From assembly GCA_001791325.1 (NCBI GenBank), contig MGEK01000001.1, positions 1 to 45,606 of the forward strand: a DNA stretch of 45,606 nt, read 5' to 3'. Below, in pieces: positions 9,433-17,340 of the stretch. The notes beneath the pieces were generated by a model. The model had not been told where the DNA came from, did not search any database, and saw nothing but the letters and a program-made list of their open reading frames with translations. Every line of letters begins with the position of its first letter. Positions within the stretch are counted from its first letter, which is position 1. A program made the position numbers and the translations under genes. Source of the DNA: Candidatus Uhrbacteria bacterium RIFCSPLOWO2_01_FULL_47_25 (GTDB lineage: Bacteria > Patescibacteriota > Patescibacteriia > GWA2-46-9).

Positions 9433-9482
9433 ACCACTTGGAGATAACTAAAGAGCAGTTTCGCCACTCCAGCATCATCTGC

Positions 9483-9511
9483 ATTATATTTATTTTCTTC
9501 GCGAGTGTAAA
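9483..9511 (-). promoter_or_regulatory. Promoter for the tRNA-Leu locus
   Basis: On the minus strand: -35 TTTACA (9511-9506), 17-base spacer, -10 TATAAT (9488-9483). The expected start is near 9476, three bases before the 5' part of the split tRNA-Leu and 44 bases before the intact tRNA-Leu. Confidence 0.8.
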
Positions 9512-9561
9512 TTACTGCGCAAATTATAGTGGCGGGGTGAACATACGCGTATGCCAGCTTG

Positions 9562-9597
9562 CCCCGCACCTTCCCGCGAAGTGGGTATGGTGCGGGG
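9562..9597. repeat. CCCCGCACC palindrome inside a tRNA-Leu remnant
   Basis: Arms 9562-9570 (CCCCGCACC) and 9589-9597 (GGTGCGGGG) flank an 18-base loop that holds a weak inner stem. On the minus strand it directly follows GGCGGAA of a tRNA-Leu D arm, and tRNA-like sequence (CTGGCATACGC) follows it, so it appears to be inserted in a D-loop. Confidence 0.75.
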
Positions 9598-9612
9598 TTC
9601 CGCCACCAGGGC
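9598..9612 (-). pseudogene. tRNA-Leu 5' fragment
   Basis: On the minus strand GCCCTGG-TG-GCGGAA matches an acceptor strand, positions 8-9 and the beginning of a Leu D arm. It is cut by the CCCCGCACC palindrome; after the palindrome CTGGCATACGC continues like the rest of a D arm. No anticodon, T arm or matching acceptor was found. Confidence 0.5.
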
Positions 9613-9633
9613 AAATCAATGGGAGGAATTCGT

Positions 9634-9651
9634 CAATTCCGCCACATCCCC
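9634..9651 (-). pseudogene. tRNA-Leu 5' fragment
   Basis: On the minus strand GGGGATG-TG-GCGGAATTG matches a tRNA-Leu 5' end up to the D-loop. It then runs into a small inverted repeat (GGAATT-GACG-AATTCC) instead of the rest of a tRNA. It begins 5 bases after the stop of the solute-binding protein gene, which is on the same strand. Confidence 0.45.
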
Positions 9652-9655
9652 GTAT

Positions 9656-11689
9656 TCACCACTTAAATCGTATTTTGGTTTTAACGTACCATTTGTTTAA
9701 ACCATTAAAGCGATCGGCGGGAGTGGCTATTTCATTAAAATTCAATCCCTTAACTTTGTTGCTGACGGCGTAGCGCCGAACGGGCGTAAATAAAAAAACA
9801 GCCGGCACTTCGTTGGAGATGATTTTTTGGAGTTCGGTATAGGCCTGTTTTTCTATTTCATCGTTAGTGGCTCTGCGTCCGCGTTCAATGGCCGCATCTG
9901 CTTCATGATTACTGAACAGCGACAAGTTTAAACCCGGATCAACTCTTTGTGAAGAGTGCCAGAACGCGTATGGATCGTACGTGGCTCCATAACCTATGGT
10001 GTAGAGTAGCGCTTCGTAAGCGCGCGGGCGCAAAACGGTTCTCTGTACATTATCCGGCGTGGAGGGAGATACCAAATCAATTTTTGTTTCTATGCCGAGA
10101 CGCCGCCATTCGTCCTGAATAAATCGGCCGATGGTTCTATCCGGCTCGCGGTCTATGACCGTGAGAGTGATATTTAGTGTTTCTCCTTTTTTATTTTTGC
10201 GGATAGCGCCAATTTCTTCCCAACCAGCTTTGTTCAATAAAGCCTCGGGGTCTTCTTTCGCGGCAACATCTTTGCCATTTTGTCCCCCCATTTGATTTCC
10301 AATTATCATCGCTTCGTTGATAAATACTTCCGTTACTAGTCGTCGTTTGTCTATGGCATTTTTAAGCGCTCGTCTAACTGTTACGTCTTCAATAGGCGAG
10401 GATTGATTTAGATTAAAAAAGATGACGGTATTTGCGCGAAGCTTAAGTTCACGAATTGTTAATTGTTTGTTGCCCTTAAGTTGCGCCGCGCTAGATTGTG
10501 ATATCATGGACAATCCTTCAACACTTTGGTTACCAAGAGCCTCAAAGGCTTGAGTTTCATCTGGATAGAATTTGAAAGTGAGTCGGTCAATAAACGGTCG
10601 CGCCGTGTCCTCTTGGCCAATGGTATCGGCAGGATTTAGAATATACAATTTTATATTGCCGTTGCTATCTCTTTCCAAGGAATTAAATTGCCACGGGCCG
10701 TTGCCAATCGGTTGTATATTTTCAGTTCGTCCCCGCCACTGGTCGCGCGGTACCTCTTCCCAGATGTGCTCTGGAATAATGCCCGTGGCGAGGAGGTTAA
10801 GAAATCCCTTGTATGGGTCTTTAAGCGTGAAACGAACGGTTCGTTCATCAATTTTTTCAATGGCGATATTTCGGAAACTGGGCCGTAGCGGACTTTTTAC
10901 ATCAGGATCAGAGATACTGGCAAAAGTAAAAACGACATCGTCGGCTGTAAGTGGTTCATTATTGTGCCAATTTAATCCTTCGCGAAGCGTAACAGTATAT
11001 ATTCGTCCGTCTGCGCTAATCGTATAACTCTCGGCCAGGTCAAGTTCTATACCAAGGTTTTCATTGTATCTGAATAATCCGGAGAAAATGAGGCGGGTGA
11101 GATCATTGTCAACAGCCGAATTTGCGGCAAAAATCGGGTTAATGAATTCGGGCTGACCAATCAGCGCTTCAGTGTAGGAACCGCCGCGGGCTGGCAGAGC
11201 CACAATATGCGCGAGGAGGCGGCTGGAGACGAGCCACATTGCCGCCACTACAATTACTATGGCGCAACCAGTAAGAATTTTTTTTTCTAGTTTTGTAAAG
11301 ATTCGTCCGCAGTGCCTAAGTTGTTTTAGGGTTGGCCATTTTTTTGGATTTAAAGAAAATATAAGCTGCCGCTCCAAATCAGCCGTGCTGCGGATGGCCT
11401 GTCCGGAAAGATTCAAAAAACGTTTCAGTTTATCCCGCCAGCCGACAGGCAGGGATTGTTGTTCAGCCGTTGCGTCAGCTTCCGGCTGAAACGTTTCTGT
11501 GGAGTCCCACGGGGGTACCCGCCCGACTGGGTCGTTCGGACGGGTACCTGTGTCACCTTTCGTTTCGTGGTTCCGTGGGGCGGAACCCCGCACCCCGCCG
11601 CGGCGGGGTGCGGGGGTTAATGATTCAGGCGTTAATGGCGATTTGTCATCGTCATTGATGATATTATCTTGTTTTGTTGGCGGCCGCAC
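9656..11689 (-). CDS. Family 5 extracellular solute-binding protein (DppA/OppA type), membrane-anchored
   Basis: 677 residues from a GTG at 11689; no closer ATG exists before residue about 150, so the start is uncertain. Residues 150-175 (ILTGCAIVIVVAAMWLV) form one membrane helix. The rest is a periplasmic-binding-protein type 2 fold of the peptide/nickel family: GGSYTEALIGQPEFINPIF, LAESYTISADGRIYTVTLREGLNWHNNEPLTADDV (shown here in part by its family core TADDVVFTF), and a C-terminal domain ending VKTKIRFKW. The family binds oligopeptides or metals for ABC import, but no permease or ATPase gene is nearby, so in this organism the role is open. The first 90 residues are low-complexity (TPAPRRGGVRG, TGTRPNDPVGRVP) and encoded by several DNA palindromes, so that part looks like inserted repeat sequence. 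secG lies just upstream on the same strand. Confidence 0.88.
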   Translation of the reverse strand: MRPPTKQDNIINDDDKSPLTPESLTPAPRRGGVRGSAPRNHETKGDTGTRPNDPVGRVPPWDSTETFQPEADATAEQQSLPVGWRDKLKRFLNLSGQAIRSTADLERQLIFSLNPKKWPTLKQLRHCGRIFTKLEKKILTGCAIVIVVAAMWLVSSRLLAHIVALPARGGSYTEALIGQPEFINPIFAANSAVDNDLTRLIFSGLFRYNENLGIELDLAESYTISADGRIYTVTLREGLNWHNNEPLTADDVVFTFASISDPDVKSPLRPSFRNIAIEKIDERTVRFTLKDPYKGFLNLLATGIIPEHIWEEVPRDQWRGRTENIQPIGNGPWQFNSLERDSNGNIKLYILNPADTIGQEDTARPFIDRLTFKFYPDETQAFEALGNQSVEGLSMISQSSAAQLKGNKQLTIRELKLRANTVIFFNLNQSSPIEDVTVRRALKNAIDKRRLVTEVFINEAMIIGNQMGGQNGKDVAAKEDPEALLNKAGWEEIGAIRKNKKGETLNITLTVIDREPDRTIGRFIQDEWRRLGIETKIDLVSPSTPDNVQRTVLRPRAYEALLYTIGYGATYDPYAFWHSSQRVDPGLNLSLFSNHEADAAIERGRRATNDEIEKQAYTELQKIISNEVPAVFLFTPVRRYAVSNKVKGLNFNEIATPADRFNGLNKWYVKTKIRFKW
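11514..11548. repeat. Palindrome inside the solute-binding protein gene
   Basis: GGTACCCGCCCGA (11514-11526) pairs with 11536-11548 with one mismatch. It encodes part of the disordered N-terminus (around RPNDPVGRVP), ahead of the membrane helix. Confidence 0.7.
11569..11615. repeat. Two adjoining palindromes inside the solute-binding protein gene
   Basis: A 7-bp hairpin (GGTTCCG-TGGGG-CGGAACC, 11569-11587) abuts a perfect 30-bp palindrome (11586-11615) whose half-site is CCCCGCACCCCGCCG. The outer CCCCGCACC is the same sequence that ends the palindromes in the tRNA loci. It is translated as APRRGGVRG. Confidence 0.8.
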
Positions 11690-11741
11690 AGTAGAAAAGG
11701 TTGCGTTACGCCGATGGCGAAGGTCGCATCCTGGGTATTGG

Positions 11742-11975
11742 CTATGATGCCAAAATTATGCGAAGCAGTGAAACAGCGGTAAAAATAATTCCAATAACAA
11801 TAGTTGCGCGCATCAGCCATTTTTCCATGCCCCGTTTGGTGCGATAAATCGTGCCCGCTCCGCCAAAGGCCGCGCCGACAGCCGTGCCGCGGCTCTGTGG
11901 TAAGATGGTCAAAATTAATAAAACACTGAGAGCTGCTTGAATGGCCGGAAGTAAGATAATAATGCGTGATATCAT
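11742..11975 (-). CDS. secG: Preprotein translocase subunit SecG
   Basis: 77 residues, the usual length. SecG is the small partner of SecYE and helps proteins across the cytoplasmic membrane. Two membrane helices are visible (residues about 2-25 and 53-75) separated by the conserved loop with SRGTAVGAAFGGAG and a KWLMRAT segment before the second helix, the family hallmarks (usually QRGSGLGAAFGG...). The next gene on this strand starts 52 bases downstream. A good sigma70-type promoter lies 37 bases upstream (12012-12040). No Shine-Dalgarno sequence is seen. Confidence 0.93.
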   Translation of the reverse strand: MISRIIILLPAIQAALSVLLILTILPQSRGTAVGAAFGGAGTIYRTKRGMEKWLMRATIVIGIIFTAVSLLRIILAS

Positions 11976-12011
11976 AATGGATGATTAAGTGTAGCTGTTT
12001 ATGACTTCCGG

Positions 12012-12040
12012 AGTTTATCACGAGAAAGATGCTCTGTCAA
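12012..12040 (-). promoter_or_regulatory. Promoter for secG
   Basis: On the minus strand TTGACA (12040-12035), 17-base spacer, TAAACT (12017-12012). Predicted start near 12005, about 30 bases before the secG start codon. Confidence 0.75.
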
Positions 12041-12090
12041 TGCTCCGTTCTCATAGTTGATAAGTTTTATTAGTGTCTATTAGTTAAACA

Positions 12091-12249
12091 TTAGTGTATA
12101 TTAGTGGAATTTTTGTCGGATAATCTTTTTGCCAAGTCTTTTGTTCCTCTGCCATGAACGCGCATTTTTGGTTTGGATTTTTGTTCGCGTCGTCGCCATC
12201 GACCAGGAGCGGTTTCTTGAGCATCTTGTTGGTTATAGTATTTTTTCAT
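12091..12249 (-). CDS. Small basic protein, 52 aa, function unknown
   Basis: Read on the minus strand from the ATG at 12249 to TAA at 12091. The protein starts MKKYYNQQDAQETAPGRWRR and continues with REQKSKPKMRVHGRGTKDLA, then KRLSDKN; it is strongly basic and without membrane segments or cysteines. A Shine-Dalgarno-like AGGAAA lies 8 bases before the ATG (TTTAGGAAACCCAATATG), which is rare in this window and supports a real gene. The charge and size fit a nucleic-acid or ribosome-associated protein, but I do not recognise a family. It precedes secG on the same strand, with the secG promoter between them. Confidence 0.6.
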   Translation of the reverse strand: MKKYYNQQDAQETAPGRWRRREQKSKPKMRVHGRGTKDLAKRLSDKNSTNIH

Positions 12250-12429
12250 ATTGGGTTTCCTAAATAATTTATTCTGTTACTATACTTGAAAGTATGATAG
12301 TATCCGATATTTGGTTTTATCTAGTTTCTAATCCTTGGCAGGCCATTTCTAACTCTTAGCTTTTTTCTTTGACGTCTAGCCCCCAGCTTTTAATCCCCCA
12401 ACTTCACTCCTAACCAGCATTTTCTAGCC

Positions 12430-12493
12430 TTGACAATAGTGCCGGAATGGCTCCTAATTATAGCTGGAAGAATTAAACATCATTAATTATAGT
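12430..12493 (+). promoter_or_regulatory. Possible promoter for the DsbA-like operon
   Basis: TTGACA at 12430-12435 is followed by TAATTA (19-base spacer) and, further on, by TATAGT at 12488-12493, 12 bases before the ATG. TAATTATAG occurs twice (12455 and 12485), so either could supply a -10 element. Apart from this, 12250-12505 holds only a small inverted repeat (ATACTT/AAGTAT near 12281) and no gene. Confidence 0.4.
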
Positions 12494-12505
12494 GAAGCTT
12501 CATCT

Positions 12506-13219
12506 ATGGAGCAACCGGTCGTAAGTTTTAAGGCGCCACGATGGTGGCAAAGGTGGTGGTGGCGCGCGCTCATCGCGGTTGGCGTCGTTGTTTTGCTGTT
12601 TTTTGGATATGTCGCTATCCTTGTGTCCAGAAACCCGCCTGATATTAGTAAGTATCGCGACCGTTTCACTTCTAGCGGGATGGGGGCTCGTGTAGCGGTG
12701 GATTTAAGTATTCTTATCCGCGACGGTGACCCAACACTTGGTTTAGAGAACGCGCCAGTTACAATTGTTGAATTTGGAGATTTTGAGTGTCCTTATTGCC
12801 GTGAAGCATATCCGGTGATCCGCACTCTGGCGGCGGAATTTGGCAACCGCGTTCGTGTCATCTATCGCCATTTTCCCGTGCCCGAGATTCACGAGCAAGC
12901 TGTTGCCGCGGCCGAGGCTTCAATGTGCGCCAATGAACAAGGAAAATTTTGGCCGTATCATGACCGCTTGTTTCAAAATCAGCCGAGGTTTGATAAAGAT
13001 TCTTTGCAGCAATACGCTATGCAAGTCGGCTTGGATATAGAGAAATTTAATACTTGTTTTAATAGCCGTCAGTATAAAGGAATAGTTGAGCGCGACATGC
13101 GTGACGGCAAAGCCCTGGGCGTCAGAGGCACGCCCACTTGGTTTATTAACGGCCGCAAAGAGGAGGGGGCGATTCCGGAAGATAAGTTCAGAGATTACAT
13201 AAACGATTTATTAAAATAA
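12506..13219 (+). CDS. Membrane-anchored DsbA-like thiol oxidoreductase
   Basis: 237 residues. Residues about 20-42 form one membrane helix after a Trp/Arg-rich cytoplasmic end, so the enzyme faces outward. Residues 70-237 are a DsbA/BdbD-type thioredoxin fold: VEFGDFECPYC with the redox pair CPYC at 95-98, RHFPVPEIH, a helical insertion, and the cis-proline loop GTPTWF at 208-213. The family introduces or rearranges disulfides in exported proteins. It is 10 bases upstream of a gene for a membrane protein with a Cys-rich tail, and the region also encodes a 2837-residue Cys-rich surface protein, which are plausible substrates. The start codon is preceded by TATAGT at 12488, giving a very short leader. 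Confidence 0.9.
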   Translation: MEQPVVSFKAPRWWQRWWWRALIAVGVVVLLFFGYVAILVSRNPPDISKYRDRFTSSGMGARVAVDLSILIRDGDPTLGLENAPVTIVEFGDFECPYCREAYPVIRTLAAEFGNRVRVIYRHFPVPEIHEQAVAAAEASMCANEQGKFWPYHDRLFQNQPRFDKDSLQQYAMQVGLDIEKFNTCFNSRQYKGIVERDMRDGKALGVRGTPTWFINGRKEEGAIPEDKFRDYINDLLK

Positions 13220-13229
13220 TTAAATTTAT

Positions 13230-14291
13230 ATGAAAATAACGGGTGAGGGAGAAAAAAAAGTATTAAGTGTTATTTTTTTTATCCTAGCTTTTGGTCTTCT
13301 AATAAATATTTTACCTGTTAACGCGGCAACCAGCGGGTGCGACATTAAATTTATTCCTTCCGTAACTATTCCGGGGTCAAATTTTATAGCGGGTAAGGGA
13401 ATGTCTCTTAACTGTTCTTCGGTCGGAGAATATGTCAAAGCTATTTATACTCTTTCCGTGTATGCCGGCTCAATTTTGGCGGTCGTCGTTTTAATGATTG
13501 GCGGGTTTATTTGGCTGACCGCCGGCGGCAATGTCAGCCAGGTGGGGCAAGCGCGCTCTTACATTGGCGGCGCCATTGCCGGTTTTGTGCTTTTGCTCTT
13601 GTCGTGGACGCTACTGCAGACAGTGAATCCAAAGTTGGTAGAGTTTAGGTCGTTAGTTATAAATTCCGTCGAGAATATCCCATTACCCACAATTAGTTGC
13701 TGCGTTTGTGAGAGCAGTGATATTAGTAAAAACCGTTGTGATGATGTTTCCTATACAACTACAACAACAGATCAGATAGGATCATGTGTTTGTGATTTAG
13801 AAAATGGTCAGCAAAACAAGTTTACTGTCACTGAAGAGAACGATTGTATCATCCAAGGTAATAATTGCAAATTTATACCAGGCACAGGCAAAGATAGTGC
13901 ACTTTTGGTATGTCAACAAAAATATGAAGACTTAAACTGCAAAATAGATTCCGGGGCTTGCACTAAGATTCGTAGCTGCAAGGAGGCATTAATTCTGACT
14001 GGTAAGGCAGGGCCCTGTACAACTCTTTCAAGCAATTGCGCAGCAGGCGAAGGCTATCAGTGCAACTTTGCATATACATGTAGCACCAGTGATCCCAGCG
14101 CTGTTTTGGCTACTACTGTTCAAAATTCTGGATGTTGTGTAAGGGCACTTTCAGAAGGTGCGATATGCGCAAGTGATATTGAGTGCGAAAGTGGTTATTG
14201 CAAGGGTAGAAGCTGTTCAGCTGGCGGGACCCTGGGGAAATGCGGAAGTAGATGGGATCCAGCGCATATGTATGATAGATGTCTTCTTTAA
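13230..14291 (+). CDS. VirB2/TrbC-like membrane protein with Cys-rich C-terminus
   Basis: 353 residues with a signal sequence (residues 1-32, ...LPVNA). Two long hydrophobic helices follow (about 72-94, SVYAGSILAVVVLMIGGFIW, and about 109-131, IGGAIAGFVLLLLSWTLL), separated by the short loop TAGGNVSQVGQARSY. This is the layout of VirB2/TrbC pilin-like proteins encoded beside type IV secretion genes in Patescibacteria. Residues 150-353 form a tail with more than twenty cysteines, including CCVCES and SGCCVRA, and an ending CASDIECESGYCKG. Ordinary VirB2 is about 100 residues, so the tail is an addition. It follows the DsbA-like gene by 10 bases and precedes uvrA by 12, so the three are likely one transcript. 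Confidence 0.72.
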   Translation: MKITGEGEKKVLSVIFFILAFGLLINILPVNAATSGCDIKFIPSVTIPGSNFIAGKGMSLNCSSVGEYVKAIYTLSVYAGSILAVVVLMIGGFIWLTAGGNVSQVGQARSYIGGAIAGFVLLLLSWTLLQTVNPKLVEFRSLVINSVENIPLPTISCCVCESSDISKNRCDDVSYTTTTTDQIGSCVCDLENGQQNKFTVTEENDCIIQGNNCKFIPGTGKDSALLVCQQKYEDLNCKIDSGACTKIRSCKEALILTGKAGPCTTLSSNCAAGEGYQCNFAYTCSTSDPSAVLATTVQNSGCCVRALSEGAICASDIECESGYCKGRSCSAGGTLGKCGSRWDPAHMYDRCLL

Positions 14292-14303
14292 TGTTTATTA
14301 ATC

Positions 14304-17270
14304 ATGTCAACCTACATTCGCATCAAGGGCGCGCGCGTTCATAATTTGAAGAACATTGATGTTGAGATTCCGCGCGATAAGTTAGTCGTGCTTACGGGAA
14401 TTTCCGGCTCGGGCAAATCGTCTCTTGCGTTTGACACGATTTACGCCGAAGGCCAACGCCGTTACGTGGAGTCGCTCTCCGCCTATGCCCGACAATTCTT
14501 GGGGCTTATGGATAAGCCAGATGTTGACCAAATTGACGGTCTCTCCCCAGCCATTTCCATTGACCAAAAATCAGTCTCGCACAATCCGCGCTCCACCGTG
14601 GGCACGGTCACGGAAATTTATGATTATTTGCGACTTCTTTTTGCCCGCGTTGGCCACCCGCATTGCCCCAAATGCGGCAAAGAAATAGCCCGCCAAACAA
14701 TTCCCCAAATGACAGAGAGGATTTTAGCTTTGAGAGAAGGTAAAACCATGATCCTAGCGCCTCTCGTCCGCGACCAAAAAGGAGAGCACAAACGGCTTCT
14801 GAAAGAAGTTGAAAAAGCCGGCTACGCTAGAGTACGTTTTGATGGTTTATTTTATACCATTCCCGAAGCCGAAGCATTAGATATAGACAAGCAAAAGAAG
14901 CACTCGTTGGAAGTCGTTGTTGATAGACTAGAGCTGCCTGCCCCCTCACTTGGGCGTGAGCCCACAGTAGAGGGGGATTTGAAGACCAGACTGCATGAAG
15001 CGTTGGAACAAGCGCTGGAACTTGGCAATGGCCTTGTGATTATTCACCCCGTTACTCCCGAAAGCTCCGACCATTTGGTCAGAAAAGAGGAGGGGAAGGT
15101 CATTAAGCAAGCGACCTTAGGAAAAATTCTGCCTCTTAGGGCGGGGAGTAACGGGGTTCATAATGCAGCCACCGAGGGGGATGTGTTAATGAGTCAGCAC
15201 TTGGCTTGTCCGGATTGCGGCGTGGACGTGCCGGTCCTAGAGCCGCGCGATTTTTCTTTCAACAGTCCGCACGGCGCTTGTCCGGCTTGCACAGGGCTTG
15301 GCACTAAGCTGGAAATTGATCCGACCTTAGTGATTCCTAATCCACGTTTAGCGATTGCCGAAGGAGCTATTCGTCCATGGCAGCGCTCGGCCGCCAGTCA
15401 ATATTGGTATATGGATCGTTTGGGCGAAGTTGCCAAGCGTAATGGTTTTAGTCTTCGCGCGCCGGTTAAAGACTTAACCAAGGAGCAGCTTGACCTTGTA
15501 TTGCACGGGACCCCACTTCGCCGAGGCTTCGAGGGGCAAGCTATCGACGGGCAATTTGAAGGTGTCGTGCCAATACTCATGCGCCGTTATTTTGAAACAG
15601 ATTCAGAATATATGAAGCGCGAAATTGAAAGCTATATGCGCGTTTTACCTTGTCCGGTTTGCCACGGCAAGAGGTTAAAACCAGAACCATTAGCCGTTAT
15701 GGTCAATAAAACATCCATTGCCGAGGTTGTGGCCTTAACCATTGATCGCGCCTTGGATTTTTTTACGTCTCTGGAAAAACCAAACGCGCTTTCCAATCGT
15801 GAGGGGCAAATTGCCAAACAGATTTTAAAAGAAATAAAAAACAGGTTGACGTTCTTGCACAACGTGGGGCTGGATTATCTAACCCTTGATCGCACGGCGA
15901 CCACGCTCTCGGGCGGCGAGGCTCAGCGTATACGCTTGGCTACGCAAATCGGCTCGTCCTTGGTGGGCGTTATCTATATTCTTGATGAGCCTTCCATTGG
16001 GCTTCATCAGCGCGATAACGCCAAGCTCATCACCACCTTGAAACAATTGCGTGATTTGGGAAATACCGTTTTAGTGGTTGAGCATGATGAAGAAATTATG
16101 CGCTCGGCTGACGAGCTCATTGATATTGGTCCGGGCGCGGGAGAGCACGGCGGTCATATTGTGGCGCAAGGATCGCCCGCCGCCGTAAGTCGCAATCCAC
16201 ATTCATTGACCGGGCAATACTTGCTTGGCAAAAAAGAGATTATGCCGCCTGTTAAGTATCGTTCCGGCAACGGCCGCGAGATCGTGGTTGCCGGCGCTCA
16301 TGAATTCAATTTGAAAAATATTAATGTTCACATTCCTTTGGGTAAGTTTGTGGTTGTGACCGGCGTGTCTGGCTCCGGCAAATCAACTTTGATTACAGAA
16401 ATTTTATCCAAAGCTTTGGCTCGTCAGTTTTATCGGTCTAAAGACGTGCCCGGAAAACACAAGGAAATTCGCGGTCTTGAGTATTTGGATAAAGTTATAA
16501 CGATTGATCAATCGCCCATTGGCCGAACGCCGCGCTCCAATCCCGCCACCTACACTGGATTATTTACCCCCATCCGCGATCTTTTTGCCAGTCTGCCCGA
16601 AGCAAAAATTCGTGGGTTTAGGCCCGGGCGTTTTAGCTTTAACGTGAAGGGCGGACGTTGTGAAGCCTGTCGGGGTGAAGGATTAGTCGCTATTGCCATG
16701 CAATTTTTACCCGACGTTTATGTGGAGTGCGAAGAATGTCACGGCACGCGCTATATGCCCGCCGCCATGGAAGTGCATTACAAAGGGAAAAATATCGCCG
16801 AGATTTTGAATATGACCGTGGAGGAGGCGCTGAAATTTTTTGAAAATATTCCAAGCATCAAAGCAAAATTATCTACTCTGTTTGAAGTAGGGCTTGGGTA
16901 TATTAAGCTTGGACAGTCGGCGACAACACTGTCCGGCGGTGAGGCCCAAAGAGTAAAATTAGCGACCGAACTTTCCCGCCGCGCCACCGGCAAGACTTTA
17001 TATATTTTAGACGAGCCAACCACTGGCCTTCATTTTGAAGATGTTAAAAATCTTTTAAATGTTCTGCATAAGCTGGTTGACAAAGGCAATTCACTTATTA
17101 TTATTGAGCATAATTTGGATGTCATTAAAACCGGAGACTGGGTTATTGATCTTGGTCCGGAAGGGGGAGACAAGGGCGGAGAGATTGTGGCCGAAGGTAC
17201 GCCGCGCGATGTTGCCAAGGTGAAAAAATCTTACACGGGGCAGTATCTTAAGAAGCTTTTTAGGAATTAG
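14304..17270 (+). CDS. uvrA: Excinuclease ABC subunit A
   Basis: 988 residues, slightly longer than most UvrA. UvrA is the damage-recognition ATPase of nucleotide excision repair and works with UvrB. Visible motifs: first Walker A GISGSGKS (32-39), CPKCGKE and the CPDC/CPAC zinc module in the first half, first ABC signature [16 protein letters not shown] with Walker [12 protein letters not shown], second Walker [10 protein letters not shown], zinc finger CEACRGEG...CEECHGTRY, second signature [12 protein letters not shown] and Walker [12 protein letters not shown]. All key residues are present. It sits 12 bases after the VirB2-like gene, so it may be read from the same promoter. Confidence 0.98.
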   Translation: MSTYIRIKGARVHNLKNIDVEIPRDKLVVLTGISGSGKSSLAFDTIYAEGQRRYVESLSAYARQFLGLMDKPDVDQIDGLSPAISIDQKSVSHNPRSTVGTVTEIYDYLRLLFARVGHPHCPKCGKEIARQTIPQMTERILALREGKTMILAPLVRDQKGEHKRLLKEVEKAGYARVRFDGLFYTIPEAEALDIDKQKKHSLEVVVDRLELPAPSLGREPTVEGDLKTRLHEALEQALELGNGLVIIHPVTPESSDHLVRKEEGKVIKQATLGKILPLRAGSNGVHNAATEGDVLMSQHLACPDCGVDVPVLEPRDFSFNSPHGACPACTGLGTKLEIDPTLVIPNPRLAIAEGAIRPWQRSAASQYWYMDRLGEVAKRNGFSLRAPVKDLTKEQLDLVLHGTPLRRGFEGQAIDGQFEGVVPILMRRYFETDSEYMKREIESYMRVLPCPVCHGKRLKPEPLAVMVNKTSIAEVVALTIDRALDFFTSLEKPNALSNREGQIAKQILKEIKNRLTFLHNVGLDYLTLDRTATTLSGGEAQRIRLATQIGSSLVGVIYILDEPSIGLHQRDNAKLITTLKQLRDLGNTVLVVEHDEEIMRSADELIDIGPGAGEHGGHIVAQGSPAAVSRNPHSLTGQYLLGKKEIMPPVKYRSGNGREIVVAGAHEFNLKNINVHIPLGKFVVVTGVSGSGKSTLITEILSKALARQFYRSKDVPGKHKEIRGLEYLDKVITIDQSPIGRTPRSNPATYTGLFTPIRDLFASLPEAKIRGFRPGRFSFNVKGGRCEACRGEGLVAIAMQFLPDVYVECEECHGTRYMPAAMEVHYKGKNIAEILNMTVEEALKFFENIPSIKAKLSTLFEVGLGYIKLGQSATTLSGGEAQRVKLATELSRRATGKTLYILDEPTTGLHFEDVKNLLNVLHKLVDKGNSLIIIEHNLDVIKTGDWVIDLGPEGGDKGGEIVAEGTPRDVAKVKKSYTGQYLKKLFRN

Positions 17271-17274
17271 CTGG

Positions 17275-17340
17275 TAGCTTCTTAGGTTTTGCCGTATGTT
17301 TTTAGTCTAATAAGCTACAAGCTAAAAAGCTAAGAAGCTA
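17275..17340. repeat. TAGCTTCTTAG inverted repeat before leuS
   Basis: TAGCTTCTTAG (17275-17285) and its complement (17330-17340) are perfect 11-bp arms; the right arm ends on the first base of the leuS ATG. The same 11-mer occurs directly at the end of tsaC (20901-20911). A hairpin here would hold the leuS start in a stem. Confidence 0.65.

Larger units (their letters stand above)
9133..9473 (-). pseudogene. tRNA-Leu gene split by a nested tRNA and palindromes
   Basis: On the minus strand the 5' part (9473-9456) reads GCTGGAGTGGCGAAACTG, an acceptor strand plus TG and the start of a Leu-type D arm. The 3' part (about 9206-9133) reads GCAAGAGAGT (variable arm), GGGAGTTCG (T arm), then after a 38-base insertion CGAATCTCC and the acceptor CTCCAGC, then ACCA. 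GCTGGAG and CTCCAGC pair perfectly over 7 bp and GGGAG pairs with CTCCT, so the two parts look like halves of one tRNA-Leu. Between them lie a complete tRNA-Leu(CAG) and more palindromes. The promoter directly upstream places the transcript start about 3 bases before the 5' part. No intact anticodon arm was found, so this gene should be dead unless RNA processing restores it. Confidence 0.65.

Noticed and set aside
9133-9473. A group I intron in tRNA-Leu
   Set aside because: Known introns of that kind sit in the anticodon loop; here the breaks are in the D-loop and T-loop and the inserted part contains a whole tRNA.
9115-9773. Frames of about 90-170 residues on both strands around the tRNA-Leu
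   Set aside because: They run through the tRNA and palindromes and show no protein-like features.
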